Shown: in pieces, positions 11,500 through 22,874 of the stretch
Layout: every line of letters begins with the position of its first letter
How positions within the stretch are numbered: the first letter of the stretch is position 1
From: Petrolisthes cinctipes
Lineage: Eukaryota; Arthropoda; Malacostraca; Decapoda; Porcellanidae
DNA: 64,000 nt
NCBI GenBank assembly: GCA_033782935.1
Contig: JAWQEG010000501.1
Span: 565,501-629,500 of the forward strand
Direction of reading: 5' to 3'
Notes under the pieces: generated by a model
Told to the model about the DNA's origin: nothing
Seen by the model: only the letters and a program-made list of their open reading frames with translations
The model's database searches: none
Made by a program: the position numbers and the translations under genes

Positions 11500-11727
11500 T
11501 TATACTCCTTGCAATTGCAAAGTATGGTCTCTTGAACAATCTGAGAGTAGCTTTTTAATGGAGCTAACACATGGCCAATGGCTGGCATCAGTCACATTTC
11601 CACTTGTGAAGCCCAAAACTACACTATCGACATATGCAGGTAGGGAAACACTCGATTCGTCATCAAATTCTGAGAGTGCCGAGCATAATGCTGGGAAAAA
11701 CTGCTCTGCTGAGTCTTGTGATGCCAT
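11500..11727 (-). CDS. Small unrecognised ORF (75 aa) inside the Harbinger-like element
   Basis: The ATG at 11725-11727 opens a 75-residue acidic frame beginning MASQDSAEQFFPALCSALSE and ending HTLQLQGV. An AATAAA signal follows downstream at 11423-11428 (minus strand). The composition (DDESS patch, two cysteines) is protein-like. I do not recognise a domain. It may be the first exon of a lost transposase gene, or a self-contained small protein of the element. Confidence 0.35.
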   Translation of the reverse strand: MASQDSAEQFFPALCSALSEFDDESSVSLPAYVDSVVLGFTSGNVTDASHWPCVSSIKKLLSDCSRDHTLQLQGV

Positions 11728-11864
11728 CTTCAATGTTTACAAACAAAGGAATATCAACCCGGGTTGGTGGTCGGCGTGTTCTATTTACACCATACAACCC
11801 GGGTCTTTCGGAGCAACACAGGTTGCCAACCCAGGTTGATCGAGTGGCATAAATAGAAGACGCC

Positions 11865-12221
11865 ATAGGTATAGGTATAACATTAGAGTTATGCATAATC
11901 AACACTTAATTCGTAATCATCAAGTGAGTAGAAAGGAAGATAATCCATGCTAAAAACAGGAATCAGGACAACGTAAGACCCTACGACAGACTTATTTCTT
12001 TGCCCTGGTGTTCAGATGAGTATTTACCAGGGCAGACCCCCTGGCACGGTGGTATAACTGCTGGGGCCGTCACCCCTACTAACAGGGTTCGCCGTATTGG
12101 AGTAGAGAAGCACCTCAAGTACCCCCCCACGCCACCACGTCGCCACCTCAGGGTCGGTCACAGCAACGGCCGGTCGAAATGCAGCACCTCTGTCCCCCTC
12201 AGCTGCATGCACAAAGGTGGA
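11865..12221. other. Non-coding; possible 3' part of the ORF1 remnant
   Basis: A GC-richer segment (12000-12220) adjoins the L1-type ORF1 remnant on the same strand and is probably its 3' end. Nothing else recognised. Confidence 0.3.
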
Positions 12222-13010
12222 CTAAGCATGGGCTCCAATAGCAGCCGGTGACGAGCGGCTGGAGCGTCCCACCTCCTCACTTGCGACGTCATGCGTTCTT
12301 GTAGTATGATTTCTTTCTTTGATTATCAGCTTTGTGTGACTAAAATAGGTTATTATTCCCTGGTCCTTGGCCTGTCGCAGGAGAGATAGTTGCTCCTTGA
12401 CGGCCTCCTGCGAGGCGGGGCACAGATCCTCGTTAATGTAGATGCGTGTTCCTCTTATTAGTGTACTCACATTTCTCGTCACAGCTTCACGATCAGTATG
12501 GGAGGAAAGAAGGGCTACTGTACTATGTTCCGTGGCTTGTTGTCCGTACGCTGTCCCCAGGCCTGGCTCTGTCCCATCCTATGAGCACGCTCAATATTGA
12601 GGGGTGGTAGTTCAAGCTTGGCTTCTAGTAGATAATTCACCGACTCAGTTGTCTGCTCGCACGTCTCTCTACTTTCACGCTCAGCAACACCACTGATCCT
12701 AAGGGTTTGAAATTTTGAAGTGGTCCCTGGGTTTCCTTCTGTCGTCCTTAGAGTAATTTAGACGCCTTTCCAAATCAGTGAGTCGGGTTCGAAGCACTTC
12801 GTTACATGTAGTCAGCTCATCCAAACGTTTGTTATCTTCATTCCTTACTCTTAATAACCTCTCGTTATCCTCCTTTAATTCGACAATATCCTGTTATACA
12901 CTGACCTTTGTTTCAAGTCGCTCAATCTTGTGATTAAACTGATTAACTAGAATATCCGTTTCACCTCTATATGCCTTCAATTGTTATTGAAGTAGTGACC
13001 AGTAATTCTT
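12222..13010 (-). pseudogene. LINE ORF1 remnant (L1 ORF1p / Transposase_22-like)
   Basis: Minus strand, 5' to 3': a heptad-like Glu/Arg/Leu-rich region (about 13000-12720); then LRISGVAERES (RRM-like start); LPPLNIERAHRMGQ (about 12580-12610); after a frameshift near 12530, TDREAVTRNVSTLIRG, then TRIYINEDL, then TKLIIKER. The IERAHR-x-G ... YINEDL ... LIIKER series is characteristic of the RNA-binding C-terminal domain of L1-type ORF1 proteins found in many invertebrate LINEs. Frameshifts near 12530 and 12710 make it non-functional. No RT is adjacent, so this is an orphan fragment. Confidence 0.6.
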
Positions 13011-14273
13011 TGTCCATAGTGGAGTGTCTTAGGTTGAACCATGGAACACTGTGTTGCTGTAAGCCCCATCGGTCCTGAGTCAAAATATCATTTCAGCGCA
13101 ATAAAAAACTCCTTTTCCTTTGTTTCATAATAAAATATTGTTTCACCTTTTCTATCTCCAATTTCTCTCGTTTTTGCGCTGCAAAGTTTTTCATATGCGT
13201 ACAAAATTTGTAGATTTAAACAACTCTGTATACGATATTACAATAAAGTAAAGATGAAGAGTGAGGCAGGATATATCTAAAACATTTATACGATTTAGGA
13301 TTTCTTTGAGACATGCACTGAACGAGAAACATCATTATATCTTGAGCCCCTTGAGAGGGATTTCCTGAATAGATGTGGGCTGTTTTTGAAATGATTGATT
13401 GACATTAGACGCCGCAGCAGCAAGGTTATATAGCGCCAGGGGAAGGTGATCAAGAAGTGAGACAGCAAGCACGAAGGAAATAAAAAGAAAAGGGGCACAG
13501 TTGAAAAACTGAAAGTGAGTTGCTGCATGGGGCTGAAGGGGCGCAAACCCTTAAAGTATTGCCCACATCAATAAAGGCGCTACTACCCCTCTACGGGGGT
13601 TTGTAAAATTATATTACGTCCAATGGATCCCGATTCAGTCTCTCGTCTCTTTTATTTTCCTCGTGCTTGCTGATCCTATCTCTATTGCCTTCTGCTTTGT
13701 GTTACAATGTAATTTACGCCTTGGAAAATCCTCCATTGTAATATAAATATACAGGGTATATGCACTGGAGCCAACATTCACCTCACAAACAATAAAAGGA
13801 TTTCTGTACCCAGCAGGTGATAGTGTTACTCTATACTTTTCAGCATTTTTTAAAACCACAAAATCTGATTTCCCTAAGAGTTAAAAGTGATACATGGGGT
13901 TCACAGCCTTTACTTTATACCTGTATACTTAAGTAATTGCCTTAACTATCCTTAACATCTCTAACTATGTAAAATAGACAACAGTCGTTAATGGGCATCA
14001 TTGGGCCGGGAGGGAACCGAGAAATTTCCCTCTCAGAAAATGGAAGAAACAAATTTTTCTTGTATATTTTGGCTACCGTAAGTGTTATAGCGTTCAAGGT
14101 CAGCAACCAAGAGGTAAAATAAAAAAAAGGAGGAACTGAATCGGGACTGAATAGGCGTTAATATTTCTTAAGAACCGCCCAGACCTCGGTAGGCAATGCC
14201 TCAGCTTTATGATTTACTTTGTCAATAAATGTCCCATAGAAACCTTCAGTCACATACTGTACTGTAAATGTTT
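13011..14273. other. Non-coding, no recognised gene
   Basis: Only short ORFs without domain character are seen on either strand. Nothing else recognised. Confidence 0.4.
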
Positions 14274-14480
14274 CAGACACTTTATTTTCATCTTCATTGA
14301 TTTTTGTTGTATTATCCCACACGAAACAGTATACTCACAACTGAACAACAAGTGTTGCTATAATTATCAGCATTAAACTCATCTTGTCTGTATATGAATA
14401 AAACATGCTTTAAAAGCAGAAGAAAGAAGGATATTGAAATGACAAGTGAAACAGAAGACACAACGGAAAAAGAAAAGGAG
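14274..14480 (+). repeat. Dispersed repeat B, copy 2
   Basis: Matches 3446-3690: cccacacgaaacagtata, ctgaacaacaagtgttgcta and gaaacagaagacacaacgga are shared. This copy lacks about 25 bp present in the first. Confidence 0.6.
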
Positions 14481-14519
14481 TACAAACTGTAAAGCTTAAA
14501 TAAACTGAATGGCGACCGA

Positions 14520-15500
14520 ATGGTTCATGACTCTTATGCAGTTATTTGCGGTTGGTGGGCGCGTTATCTCACCAAACTCCATTTTGGCCACCGGCAGTTC
14601 TCCTTCTCTTCCTCTCTGGCGTATGAGCTGTTTTGGAGCTGGGGCAATGGGTTGTCCTGTTTGAGAGGAAATGCTCAAATAAAGGCAGATGAGCCCATTT
14701 TGGGGCCAATGGCATCCCTGAGTGGTGTTTTCTGAGAGCAGCCATTACCGTGTGCATGGCTTCCTGTTCTCTTCACCACTCCCTTCAGGACTGGCACCAC
14801 TGTCCTTCCCTTTTTTTCTTTTTCTTTCCTATTTTTTCTTTTCCCCACAATCCCAAGCTGTGCAGGAAGGGTGAGGGGATGAATGATGGCAGTGGTGTTC
14901 CTTTCCCTTTGCCATCGTCACAATCGGGTCCCCCTCGAAATTGGCGACTTGGAGGCACACCATAGTAATCGCCTTGCCTGGGAGTCGCGGCTCCCCAGGG
15001 TCGACCGTTTGTTCCACTGCTCATTTTAATATTTTATGGGTTTTATGATTTATTTTTTTGCATTTGCAACTTTAGTAATTTATTCTAGTCCCTTTATTTT
15101 TTAAGTGTTTTAATTGGTTTAAAATTTTTATATTTTATTTTGTTGTTCTTTTAGTGAGGTCTGGGGATATCCATCCCAACCCTGGCCCCCAATCTTTCAG
15201 GGCCTCTACTGTAATATTAGGGGTCTCAAGGCAAATTTGAGCAATCTTTCGATCGTATCGTCAAAATATTACTTGATTCTCTGTTCCGAGACTCTTGTCT
15301 CGAATTATAGGCATGTCTCGAAACTTCTAATCTCTAAATTTAAGAAACCTATTTTATTGAGACACAATTCTATTCCCCGTGCCCAAGGAATGTGCTTGTA
15401 TATAAGATCCTAATTTTCTGCTTCCCGCGTTTGTAAGCATGAATGTGTCTGCCATGAATTAATTTTGGTGAAGGTGTTGAGCGTTACAATAACTAGTACA
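14520..15500 (+). pseudogene. LINE 5' fragment: leader and start of endonuclease
   Basis: A GC-balanced leader (14520-15040) and an AT-rich stretch are followed at about 15155 by RSGDIHPNPGP, the signature that precedes the endonuclease domain in several non-LTR families. Frame-shifted pieces follow: LYCNIRGLKANLSNLS and CSETLVSN (the E of the endonuclease active site). Stops and frame changes are frequent. It is cut at 15500 by the Helitron. It may be the 5' part of the same family, or even the same copy, as the remnant at 20560-22874; that is inference. Confidence 0.55.
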
Positions 15501-16544
15501 TCTATATACATAAAGCCAAGATTCTGTCTGCGTGTGTGTGTGTGTGTGTGTCCGCGATGCACGCCCACATCGTCCAACTTTGTGTCCTCAAAATTTGCAT
15601 GTAGGTGAGTCTTGATCCCCTTCAGGTTTAGGGGGGATCATACAATGAAACCACATATAACGAAACGTGCAAGCGAAATAATAATAAAATACAGGGGAAA
15701 ACATCTACGGAATCACCATACGACATTTCAGCCTTCCCGCGTGAACCGCAAAAATAGCGTGATGTTTAAAGTTTCATTTAGGTAAATTTTTTCTTACAGA
15801 ATTGTAGAGCTTGATTTTACACATCAGAATCTGTAAACTAAAGTTTCCTAGGTCCACTGGTTTGCGTACAGCAGCGCCATGAGTAATAAAGTAGTTACCC
15901 CTAAAACCTCCCTAAAAATGAGAAAACGTGAGCGAGCGTATGACGAGTTAACCATTCCCCTCTCACGCCACTCACTGAAGGCCCAACCTAACCAGTGTTA
16001 CCAATGAAGTGGGTAGTTAATATAACAATACTGAGAAGCAAAATACTGTCTGAAGCTAATGAAAATATTTTAGGCTACAGCACAGATATTATTCGAATTG
16101 TTTATGCGTTATCTCAGTAAGTATATTGTCGTTCACGATTTATTTTACTTATTATTAATTTTTATGCATTTTTATGATTGATTTGTACCATATTGGTAGA
16201 ATATTTTTGTAACATATTTTCTTGAGGTCTTCATTCCTGCTCCAGTACCTCTGCTTTGCAGGATATTGGTTATTTGTGCAGCCTTATAAGTCTTTTGCTA
16301 TTGCATTTTATTCGTACTGTATTTTTTATTTGCACAGATTCAAACCCAAGGCCAAATGGGTGGGCAGATTGAGCTGAAACTTGGTGGGAATGTCCTCCAC
16401 TGATCAAATAGTTAAAACACTGACTTCCAAATTTTGTATAACGTCTTTTTCGGCTCAAAAACAGCCCAATTCTGGTATTTTCTGCTAACTAGCTCGAATA
16501 CTAATTCATTTATTGCAATGAAACATATATTGAGCTGTACCGCT

Positions 16545-16703
16545 CATGATGATGATGGTGATTGTTGATTTTCGGTGCGCACCAGCTGCATTCAGGCTAT
16601 ATGGCACCCACACCATATCGGAAAACCAATGGCGTTTACGGCTTTCGAACCTCGGACCTTCGGCTTGGAAACCCGGCGCTCTAACCACTACGCCGGGGTC
16701 TCA
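16545..16703 (-). mobile_element. tRNA-derived SINE inside the Helitron
   Basis: On the minus strand the sequence begins near 16703 with an A-box-like segment (gtagtggttagagcgcc), then a B-box-like ggttcgaaagcc (16641-16652), and ends in a (CAT)n tail at 16545. This order (pol III A box, B box, unrelated body, simple tail) is the tRNA-SINE layout. It is not an intact tRNA: no acceptor-stem pairing is visible. Confidence 0.65.
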
Positions 16704-16916
16704 GATGCTCTACAACTGCATACATGATTTATTTACAGAAATATAAAATTGTTGAAAATATTCAAGAAAACTATTGCAACACTCAATAAGTGATTGTTTT
16801 GTTGCTTTAGAATTACATAAGATTTATTTGTGCTAATATTATGGCTGATGGTGTACTTCTTTTCACTTCTTGCATAACTTCCACTGAGCTATCAACAGGC
16901 GGCCGCAGGTCGCCAG

Positions 16917-17092
16917 CCCTTCGCAGAAACTAGCGGCTATTGACCGCCCGTAGGGCGGTGGACAGGCGCCAAGCGCCACTGCCCTCCGCCGGAGCTAGCT
17001 GCTCCAAACCGCCCGAAGGGCGGTGGAAGGGCGGCCGCAGGCCGCCAGCCCTCCGCAGGAGCTAGCGGCTCCTAGCCGCCCGAAGGGCGGCG
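16917..17092 (+). repeat. Triplicated Helitron 3' hairpin unit
   Basis: Three diverged copies of a roughly 46-bp unit (about 16917-16961, 16979-17025 and 17046-17092), each containing a GGAGCTAGC-like palindrome and the ccgcccgaagggcgg hairpin. Only the last is followed by the element's CTAG terminus. Confidence 0.65.
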
Positions 17093-17102
17093 GAGCGGCT
17101 AG

Positions 17103-17509
17103 TAATACATATAGAGGACAAGGGGCATCACGACCACTTTTACCGGTTTTGAGATATGGGCGGCACATGAAAGGCGCATCCCTCCCCTATACAATACATA
17201 AGTAGTAGAGGGAGAATCGACCATATGGACGCTGTACAGAGGGGATAGAATGGAGTGTGTTTGTTTGGTGAGGGCGTCAGACCTCTGTCAAAATTGAGGG
17301 GAAGAGAGGCACGCTAGCCTGGTAACTTTGTCCAATCAACGTTCGCAGAGGAAGCACACCCACGCAGCTTAGCCAATCAGTGAGCATGGATTTTTAAAGG
17401 GACAGCGTGGGGTGTGTTGTGGCCGCGGGATTTAATTTTGTATCACCACTCCTACCACAGCTATTGTTCCGTGGATTTACTTATTTTTCTGCTGTCTCCG
17501 CATACCACA
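17103..17509 (+). promoter_or_regulatory. Putative promoter/5' UTR with two CCAAT boxes
   Basis: Two forward CCAAT boxes lie at 17332-17336 (tccaatcaac) and 17373-17377 (agccaatcagtg), followed by a weak TATA-like tttttaaaggg at about 17391-17401 and GC-rich sequence before the ATG at 17510. This arrangement fits a eukaryotic promoter for the ORF that follows. The start site cannot be fixed from sequence. Confidence 0.4.
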
Positions 17510-17684
17510 ATGGATTTATCAAGTAGTGACAGTGATTTTGAACAACCGGGAACCTTCTGCAAGAGAAAGAGGTGCGTGGCAAGCTGGAAAAGTGTTAAAA
17601 GAAAGGCAAAGAGAGATGGTGGTGAGGAGTATGTAGCCAGGAATGGGAAGGTGGTAGAAGCTAGAAAAACGGGACCACCATGTA

Positions 17685-20273
17685 CAGTCGCGAGCTGATG
17701 GGATGGAGACACGAGCTCACTCATCATGGGGTCATTTCTACCTGACGAGTTATGGAGGGGGGAAGGGAGAGAGAGAGAGAGGAACAGATGGGGGGAGGTT
17801 ATGGAGGGGCTGGTGGAGTGTTGCCACTTCTGACTGATATAGAACTATCGCACCATCCACTGAAAGTTTCATTCTAAGCATTCAATGGTGAGAGGGAGAA
17901 ACGAGAAGGAGGAATGAAGGTGGTTGGGGATGAATGTATGAGCGACGTGAGTGAAGATATTGCAGGATGAATTGAATTAGTCGTGTATACGAATTAGACG
18001 GACATAGGGATATGTAATAACTGATTAATATTTTCGAGTTGGATATATAACTGATATTATTTCGCCACACTAAACTCACCATTGTGAACTGTGTAAGTGT
18101 TAGCTTAAAAGTTTAAAGTAATAAAAACATTGTTATCCATCGTAACATAACATTCATCAATAATTACATAACCAAATGATTAAGTAAAAGTTTACCGCAA
18201 ATCCACTGTTTCTACTAAACCTGGACGAATCAAAGGTGACAAACATATATTCTCTTTGTCGGAAGAATAATATGTTACAGTTCTGCCCATCAAAATGCAC
18301 TGGTTTGCTAGATTGCCAACATTAATAATTAAGTCGTGTGGGTGAAAGCTAGACATATATATAGGCCTCATATAAATTCACAATTATAAACCCTAAGAAT
18401 AATGGAAGACAGATATGTAATGTTTTATAGAAATGGAACTGAAATTTGTATTTCTGTATATTGTCTTTTACTTTAATGTTTTCACTATTAAGAGTTTTAT
18501 AATATAAATATTGTGGCTTACAAGGTGCAGTAATATTATCATAAAGTAAGTATTAAAAGTAACAGTAAGATGGTAGTCCTCTATTGAATTAATCCTTTGT
18601 ATTATTGTTTGCACTTAAATACTCGTCATTATAAATTTGTAGGGCTCGCTTCAACAGAAAAAAAAAAAAACCACACACACACAGCAGTGAGTAACACTCT
18701 GTAATCAACAACAATATAATAATTTAATGTTATCACTGTAGTTAACTTGACGGTAGCCATTATTTTCAAGGATAAATACACACAGTATCTAGAACATTTT
18801 ATTGGACGCATAATAATTTTTTGAGTGTCACTAACTTTGCCATGAAGGCTGACACCTCAAAGGTTGTCACCACTGATTATCATATACTTCACAAACGGTA
18901 ACTACCTTTATTCTACTATGCCTACGTGTTTATTATTTCCTTATTATGGGCAGAAATTTACTTGTAATCCAATAATACACTATATGTAACGTAGAACAAG
19001 TTATTTTATTCCCGTGTGTTAAGCTGGTAAGCCTGCGAAGGCTACAAGGTGTGGGATCAAGCTCCTTCAAAAAAGGCCCGTCCACACGATCGAGCAGTGC
19101 TCGCGAACACAAGCGAGATGTTCGCCTGTTGACAGGCTTACCGCTTGTGCACGCGGCGAGCACACTTGTTGTGGTGTCCAAACGAACGTCTGACCAGTCA
19201 CAGCCGGGCAGGAGCCAGAGCAGGTGGTCGAATGGGTCGTGAGAGGTACGATAACTATGGTGCCTAATAAGAAGGAACGCAAGTGTATAGCGCTGTTTAG
19301 CATAATAATTGCTATTTGCGTGAGGAAGAAAAAGAACACAGTGCAGAAAGACAAATGGTGTAAAGACTGGCTAATTAAAAGAAAACAGTTGGGAATTAAA
19401 AGCTGGGAATACGAATGACTTCATAAAGTACAGTACATGAGAATGGACCCAAATACATTTCACATGTTGCTCGGTTGCCAGCGATAATACTGACAACCAC
19501 GGCCCCTTGGCTCCATAGGAAAGCTCGTGTGTGTGGCAGCGACGTCATACTACTGGTTAGCCGCAGTGTTCGGTGAATTCGAACCACCACCAGCACGGGC
19601 AGTTTACTGGTGTACTAGCGAACACAAGCGGTAGGCCCGTCGACAGGCAAACAGCTCGCTTGTGTTCGCGAGCACTGCTCGATCGTGTGGACAGGCCTTA
19701 AATTAATTAGTGTGTGTGTAAAGGGAACTGCGGTTCACATGTCTCGAACCCTCACTTCACCAGAAATGTGCCTATATTCTGCAGGAGAGATTCTGTCTCA
19801 TTCCGTTCCACAGAATATTCTTTTCCCATAAAAAATATGGATACTTGTGGTTCTCATAATTTTGTGTAATATTAATTATTGTTGAAACACATTTATCATT
19901 GATTATAGCAATTTCATTAAATATGTCAAGTTTTATAGACACCCATCCCATCTGATGTTATTACAGTTCTGATATCGAACAATACTTATATATGAGAGTA
20001 CTTTTATAATTATGATGACCATGCTAAAATTCAATACATGGGTTTGTTATTGTGAACTCCATCTCCATTAGTCCCTTCGCCCAAAGTCAACCATAAATCA
20101 TTAAGATAAAGAAAGACCCACAGCCACGGTTATTGGCGCCTGTCTTGCTCTTTCTCCCTCCACCAGCCCCTCCATACCTCCCCTTCTTCCTCTCAAACTC
20201 CTCCATAACTCGTCAGGTAGAAGCGACCCCATAATGAGTGTGCTCGTGTCTCCATCCCATCAGCTCGCGACTG
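17685..20273. mobile_element. TA-flanked DNA transposon with about 130-bp TIRs
   Basis: TIRs: 17685-17815 begins cagtcgcgagctgatgggat; 20145-20273 is its reverse complement with a few differences. It is flanked by TA at 17683-17684 and 20274-20275. The insertion point is inside the ORF starting at 17510. The 2.3-kb interior is mostly AT-rich with no transposase ORF, and contains the 19074-19698 element. TA duplication suggests a Tc1/mariner-group transposase acting in trans. Confidence 0.75.
19074..19698 (+). mobile_element. Deleted PIF/Harbinger-type element nested in the above
   Basis: About 80-bp TIRs: aggcccgtccacacgatcga (19074 onward) against its complement ending at 19698, including gcagtgctcgcgaacacaag. 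The interior, on the plus strand, holds frame-broken peptides WCKDWLIKRKQLGIKSWEYE (19360-19418) followed by MRMDPNTFHMLL (about 19438-19475). These resemble the N-terminal region of Harbinger transposases (basic W-x(2)-DWL-x-RR segment, then an FLRM-type motif). The catalytic DDE region has been deleted. Confidence 0.65.
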
Positions 20274-20406
20274 TACATGCTATCGTAAGTGTTACGATCT
20301 AGTGGGCAGGGATCATGTTGAAGAGATCCTTAACTCTTACTGGGCAATGAAAAGCCACAATATGCAAACCACCTACCTGGCAAACCGTGTTACACTGAAT
20401 GAATAA

Positions 20407-20559
20407 GTGTCAAGAACGACAGTAAAATTATCAAAATGATAATAAATAAATAATTAAGAAGTACATCATGAATTAAAATGGACAAAGACTCAGTATTTTT
20501 CACTTAGTGATTTGATTAGTTAATTTTCTGATATGTTTTAAATTTCTTACAATGCATAT
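20407..20559. other. Short AT-rich spacer
   Basis: Nothing recognised between the interrupted gene and the LINE remnant. Confidence 0.4.
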
Positions 20560-22874
20560 TTTTCTTTACTTATTTGGATTTACTTTTTACTGATGCCACT
20601 GCGGTGGTTGATGTCAGTGTTACTCCCCCGTTTGGTACTAGTGACCACTCTGGACTCTCATTTGATATCCAAACTTCATTTACACTTCCAGATGACCACA
20701 TAACTGTTAAGGTCTATCTTAAATCTCGTGCTAATTGGCAAGGGGTAGCTTCTGACTTCCTTGATATCAACTGGATTAGAATTTAGGATTCTGGGTGTCC
20801 TGTTACTGAGCTGAATGGGGTCCTTTTATCCATAAGTGAGGGGAGAATCCCTTGCAAAATAATTCGAAGTAGACGTAAGGACAAAGCGAAATTTAATGAA
20901 GAATGTCGACAGGCACAACGAGACAAGCAGACAACATATTGTCAATGGTCCCGATCCCGTTCCCCTGCGTCATGGGATAACTATGTGCAGCATCATTCAT
21001 TGGCACAGAGAGTGTATGCTGGGGCGCAAAAAAACTACCATGATCTCCTAAAAGACATTCTGACTGGCGCTTCTCAGCCTCACGTTTGGTGGTCGGCCCT
21101 TAAGCAGTCACTCTTTGGTGTTGATTCCAGCCTTCCTCCTTTATCCTGTGCTGACGAATCAGTTTGTTCTAGTTCGAAAGATAAAGCAGATCTGCTTGCT
21201 TCTATTTTCATCAGTAAGCAGAGTGATGAAAATCTGCAACTGCCGTCGTCTTGTTTTCCTCAAAGTGGACTTACCTCATTGGCTTTCAAATCAAAGAAGC
21301 TTCTTTCTTACCTTAAGGACCTTGACTCCTTTGGGGGTTGCGACCCATTGGGCTTTGTACCCATTTTTTACAAAAACATTGCCCCGTCACCTGCTCCTAA
21401 ATTGGCAGAAAATTTCTAGAATTCTCATAAGCCGAGGAACTTTTCCTGAATGTTGGCGTGTTGCAAATATCACCCCCATCCCCAAGGGTTCTTCACCATC
21501 CATTCACCTTAATGATTACAGGCCTATTTCCATTACCCCAATTTTACCTAGGATCTTTGATTTTTAGACATTAATAAACTGTTGCCAAAGAAGCAATTTG
21601 GTTTTAGGAAAGGAGTAGGTACTTCTGATGCCCTTCTTTTTATTACTCCTAACTTGCAGGCATCTCTTGATGTTGGACATGAAACTCGACTCGTCTCCCT
21701 TGACTTTAGCTCTGATTTTGACCTTGTCAATCATGAAGCCCTTTTGTTTAAGGCTAGATCTCTAGGAATTGGGGGCCGCTTCTTTAATATAATAGCAGAG
21801 TTTCTATCTAATAGGAGACAACGAGTTTCTGTTGATGGTTGTTTTAGCTCTTTTAACCTTGTTAAATCTGGTGTTCCTCAGGGTAGTGTCCTGGGACTAC
21901 TTCTTTTTATTATTTATACGTCTGACATGTGGTCTGATATTGAGTCTAATATGGCCGCTTATGCCCACGAACTTTGTTTGCACCAATTATTTCTCCACAA
22001 GACAGGCAGCGTGTCGCTGAATTGCTTACCCAGGATGTATTAAAGATACAGTCCTGGTGTGACTAATGGGTGACGAGGCTCAATCCCTCCAAATCTCATA
22101 GCTTTATCGTCAGTCGGTCAAGTACTCCCCTTCCACCTCATCCGGATCTAATCGTGAATGGGGATGTGATAAAAAAATGTCATCTTTAAAGTTGTTGGGT
22201 GTCACTTTTGACTCCGAACTGACGTTTGAGGAACACTTGCGTTCTGTTGCTTCCTCAATCTCACAAAGGGTTGGTCTGCTTCACAAATGTCGTCGTATAT
22301 ATTCTGCTGATGATGTTGTTAGAAATTCCTTTTATTTCTTTTCTGTTAACCTCATTTTGAGTATTGTCATTCTGTGTGGCTTTCTGCCTCCGAATCCCAC
22401 CTCAAGCTTCTGGACAGAACTTTTAGTCAGATTCGGTTTTTGCTGCCGGACTTGCGATTGGTATTAGACATAGTTGAATGATGGGCGCTCTTACTCCTCT
22501 CTATTAAATAGTTTACAACGCCGATCACCCTTTGTACTGCCTTTTGCCTGATCCATTGATTAGATCACGATACTCTAGTGAGCTTAATGACCGTTCATTT
22601 GCTGCCAGGCGATTTAATATGTCTCAGTACTCTCCAACTTTTTTCATCACCTCTGTTGGGTGGTGGAATTCTCTGCCTGATGATATTGTGCATTAGCCTA
22701 ATTGCGAGATATTCAAAAGGCATGTCAACTCTTTTCTTCTACGTTCGTAGTACCTATACAGTTTCTCCTGTTTCTCATCGGTAATGTGCCGCTCGCTGGG
22801 CGGTTTTTAGGTTGGACTCAAATCTTAACCTTCCAGCGGGTCGCCTTCATTGATTGTAATAATAATAATAATAT
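20560..22874 (+). pseudogene. Decayed non-LTR retrotransposon ORF2 (endonuclease end, RT)
   Basis: Plus strand. LLFTDATAV...GTSDHSGLSF (20574-20660) is the C-terminal end of an EEP endonuclease (SDH). Then come a linker, TPIPKGSSPS...LNDYRPISIT (about 21475-21540; RT motif 1), KKQFGFRKGVGTSDALL, SLDFSSDFDLVNHEAL (motif A, catalytic Asp kept), SGVPQGSVLGLLLFIIYTSD (motif B), a motif C position reading YAHEL instead of YADD (about 21960), LLGVTFDSELTFEEHLRS, and a C-terminal domain to about 22780. It ends in a (TAA)n tail at 22857-22874. Several stops and frameshifts and the lost YADD make it dead. It is of the Jockey/I type, found widely in crustaceans. Confidence 0.8.

Larger units (their letters stand above)
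9341..11864. mobile_element. Harbinger-like DNA transposon with decayed genes
   Basis: The terminal inverted repeats are ggcgtcttctatttatgcc at 9341-9359 and its exact complement ending at 11864. Further in, both ends carry gttctatttacacca and caacccgggttg motifs. The 2.5-kb interior has a plus-strand terminal exon (10304-10792) and a minus-strand small ORF (11500-11727), each followed by a polyadenylation signal. Two genes inside short TIRs, one ending in a coiled C-terminus, is the PIF/Harbinger layout (DDE transposase plus Myb/SANT-like protein), but no DDE residues are identifiable, so the superfamily is inferred. The flanking 3-bp duplication is not clear. Confidence 0.5.
15501..17102 (+). 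mobile_element. Non-autonomous Helitron, about 1.6 kb
   Basis: The 5' end TCTATATACATAAAGCCAAG begins with TC. The 3' end is CTAG (17099-17102), preceded 8 nt upstream by a GC-rich hairpin ccgccc-gaa-gggcgg (17076-17090). The flanking bases are A on the left (15500) and T on the right (17103), matching Helitron insertion between A and T without duplication. No Rep/helicase ORF is present, so it is non-autonomous. The interior includes a GT microsatellite (15531-15551), a tRNA-like SINE and three tandem copies of the terminal hairpin unit. Confidence 0.8.
17510..20406 (+). pseudogene. Uncharacterised Cys-containing protein gene, split by a DNA transposon
   Basis: Seen: the ATG at 17510-17512 (context accacaATGG) opens a frame with an acidic Ser-rich N-terminus (MDLSSSDSDFE), basic KRKRCVASWKSVKRKAK, EEYVARNGKVVEARKTGPPC, up to 17684. 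A 2589-bp TA-flanked insertion follows. Immediately after it (20276) the same frame continues, with one TA removed, as TCYRKCYDLVGRDHVEEILN, then YWAMKSHNMQTTYLA, to a TAA at 20404-20406. The joined product is about 100 residues. Known, from recall only: many arthropods carry uncharacterised proteins of the pattern W-K-x(n)-G-x(2)-Y-x(6)-V-x-A-[KR]-x(2)-GPPC-x-C, and the post-insertion CxxxC continues that motif. Function unknown; these proteins are often found in multicopy, transposon-like settings. The copy is presumably inactive unless the insert is spliced out. It could also be the first exon of a longer gene. Confidence 0.6.

Noticed and set aside
16636..16703. A tRNA gene
   Set aside because: A- and B-box-like segments are present, but there is no paired acceptor stem and a SINE-type body and tail follow. 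The same applies to 35620-35690.
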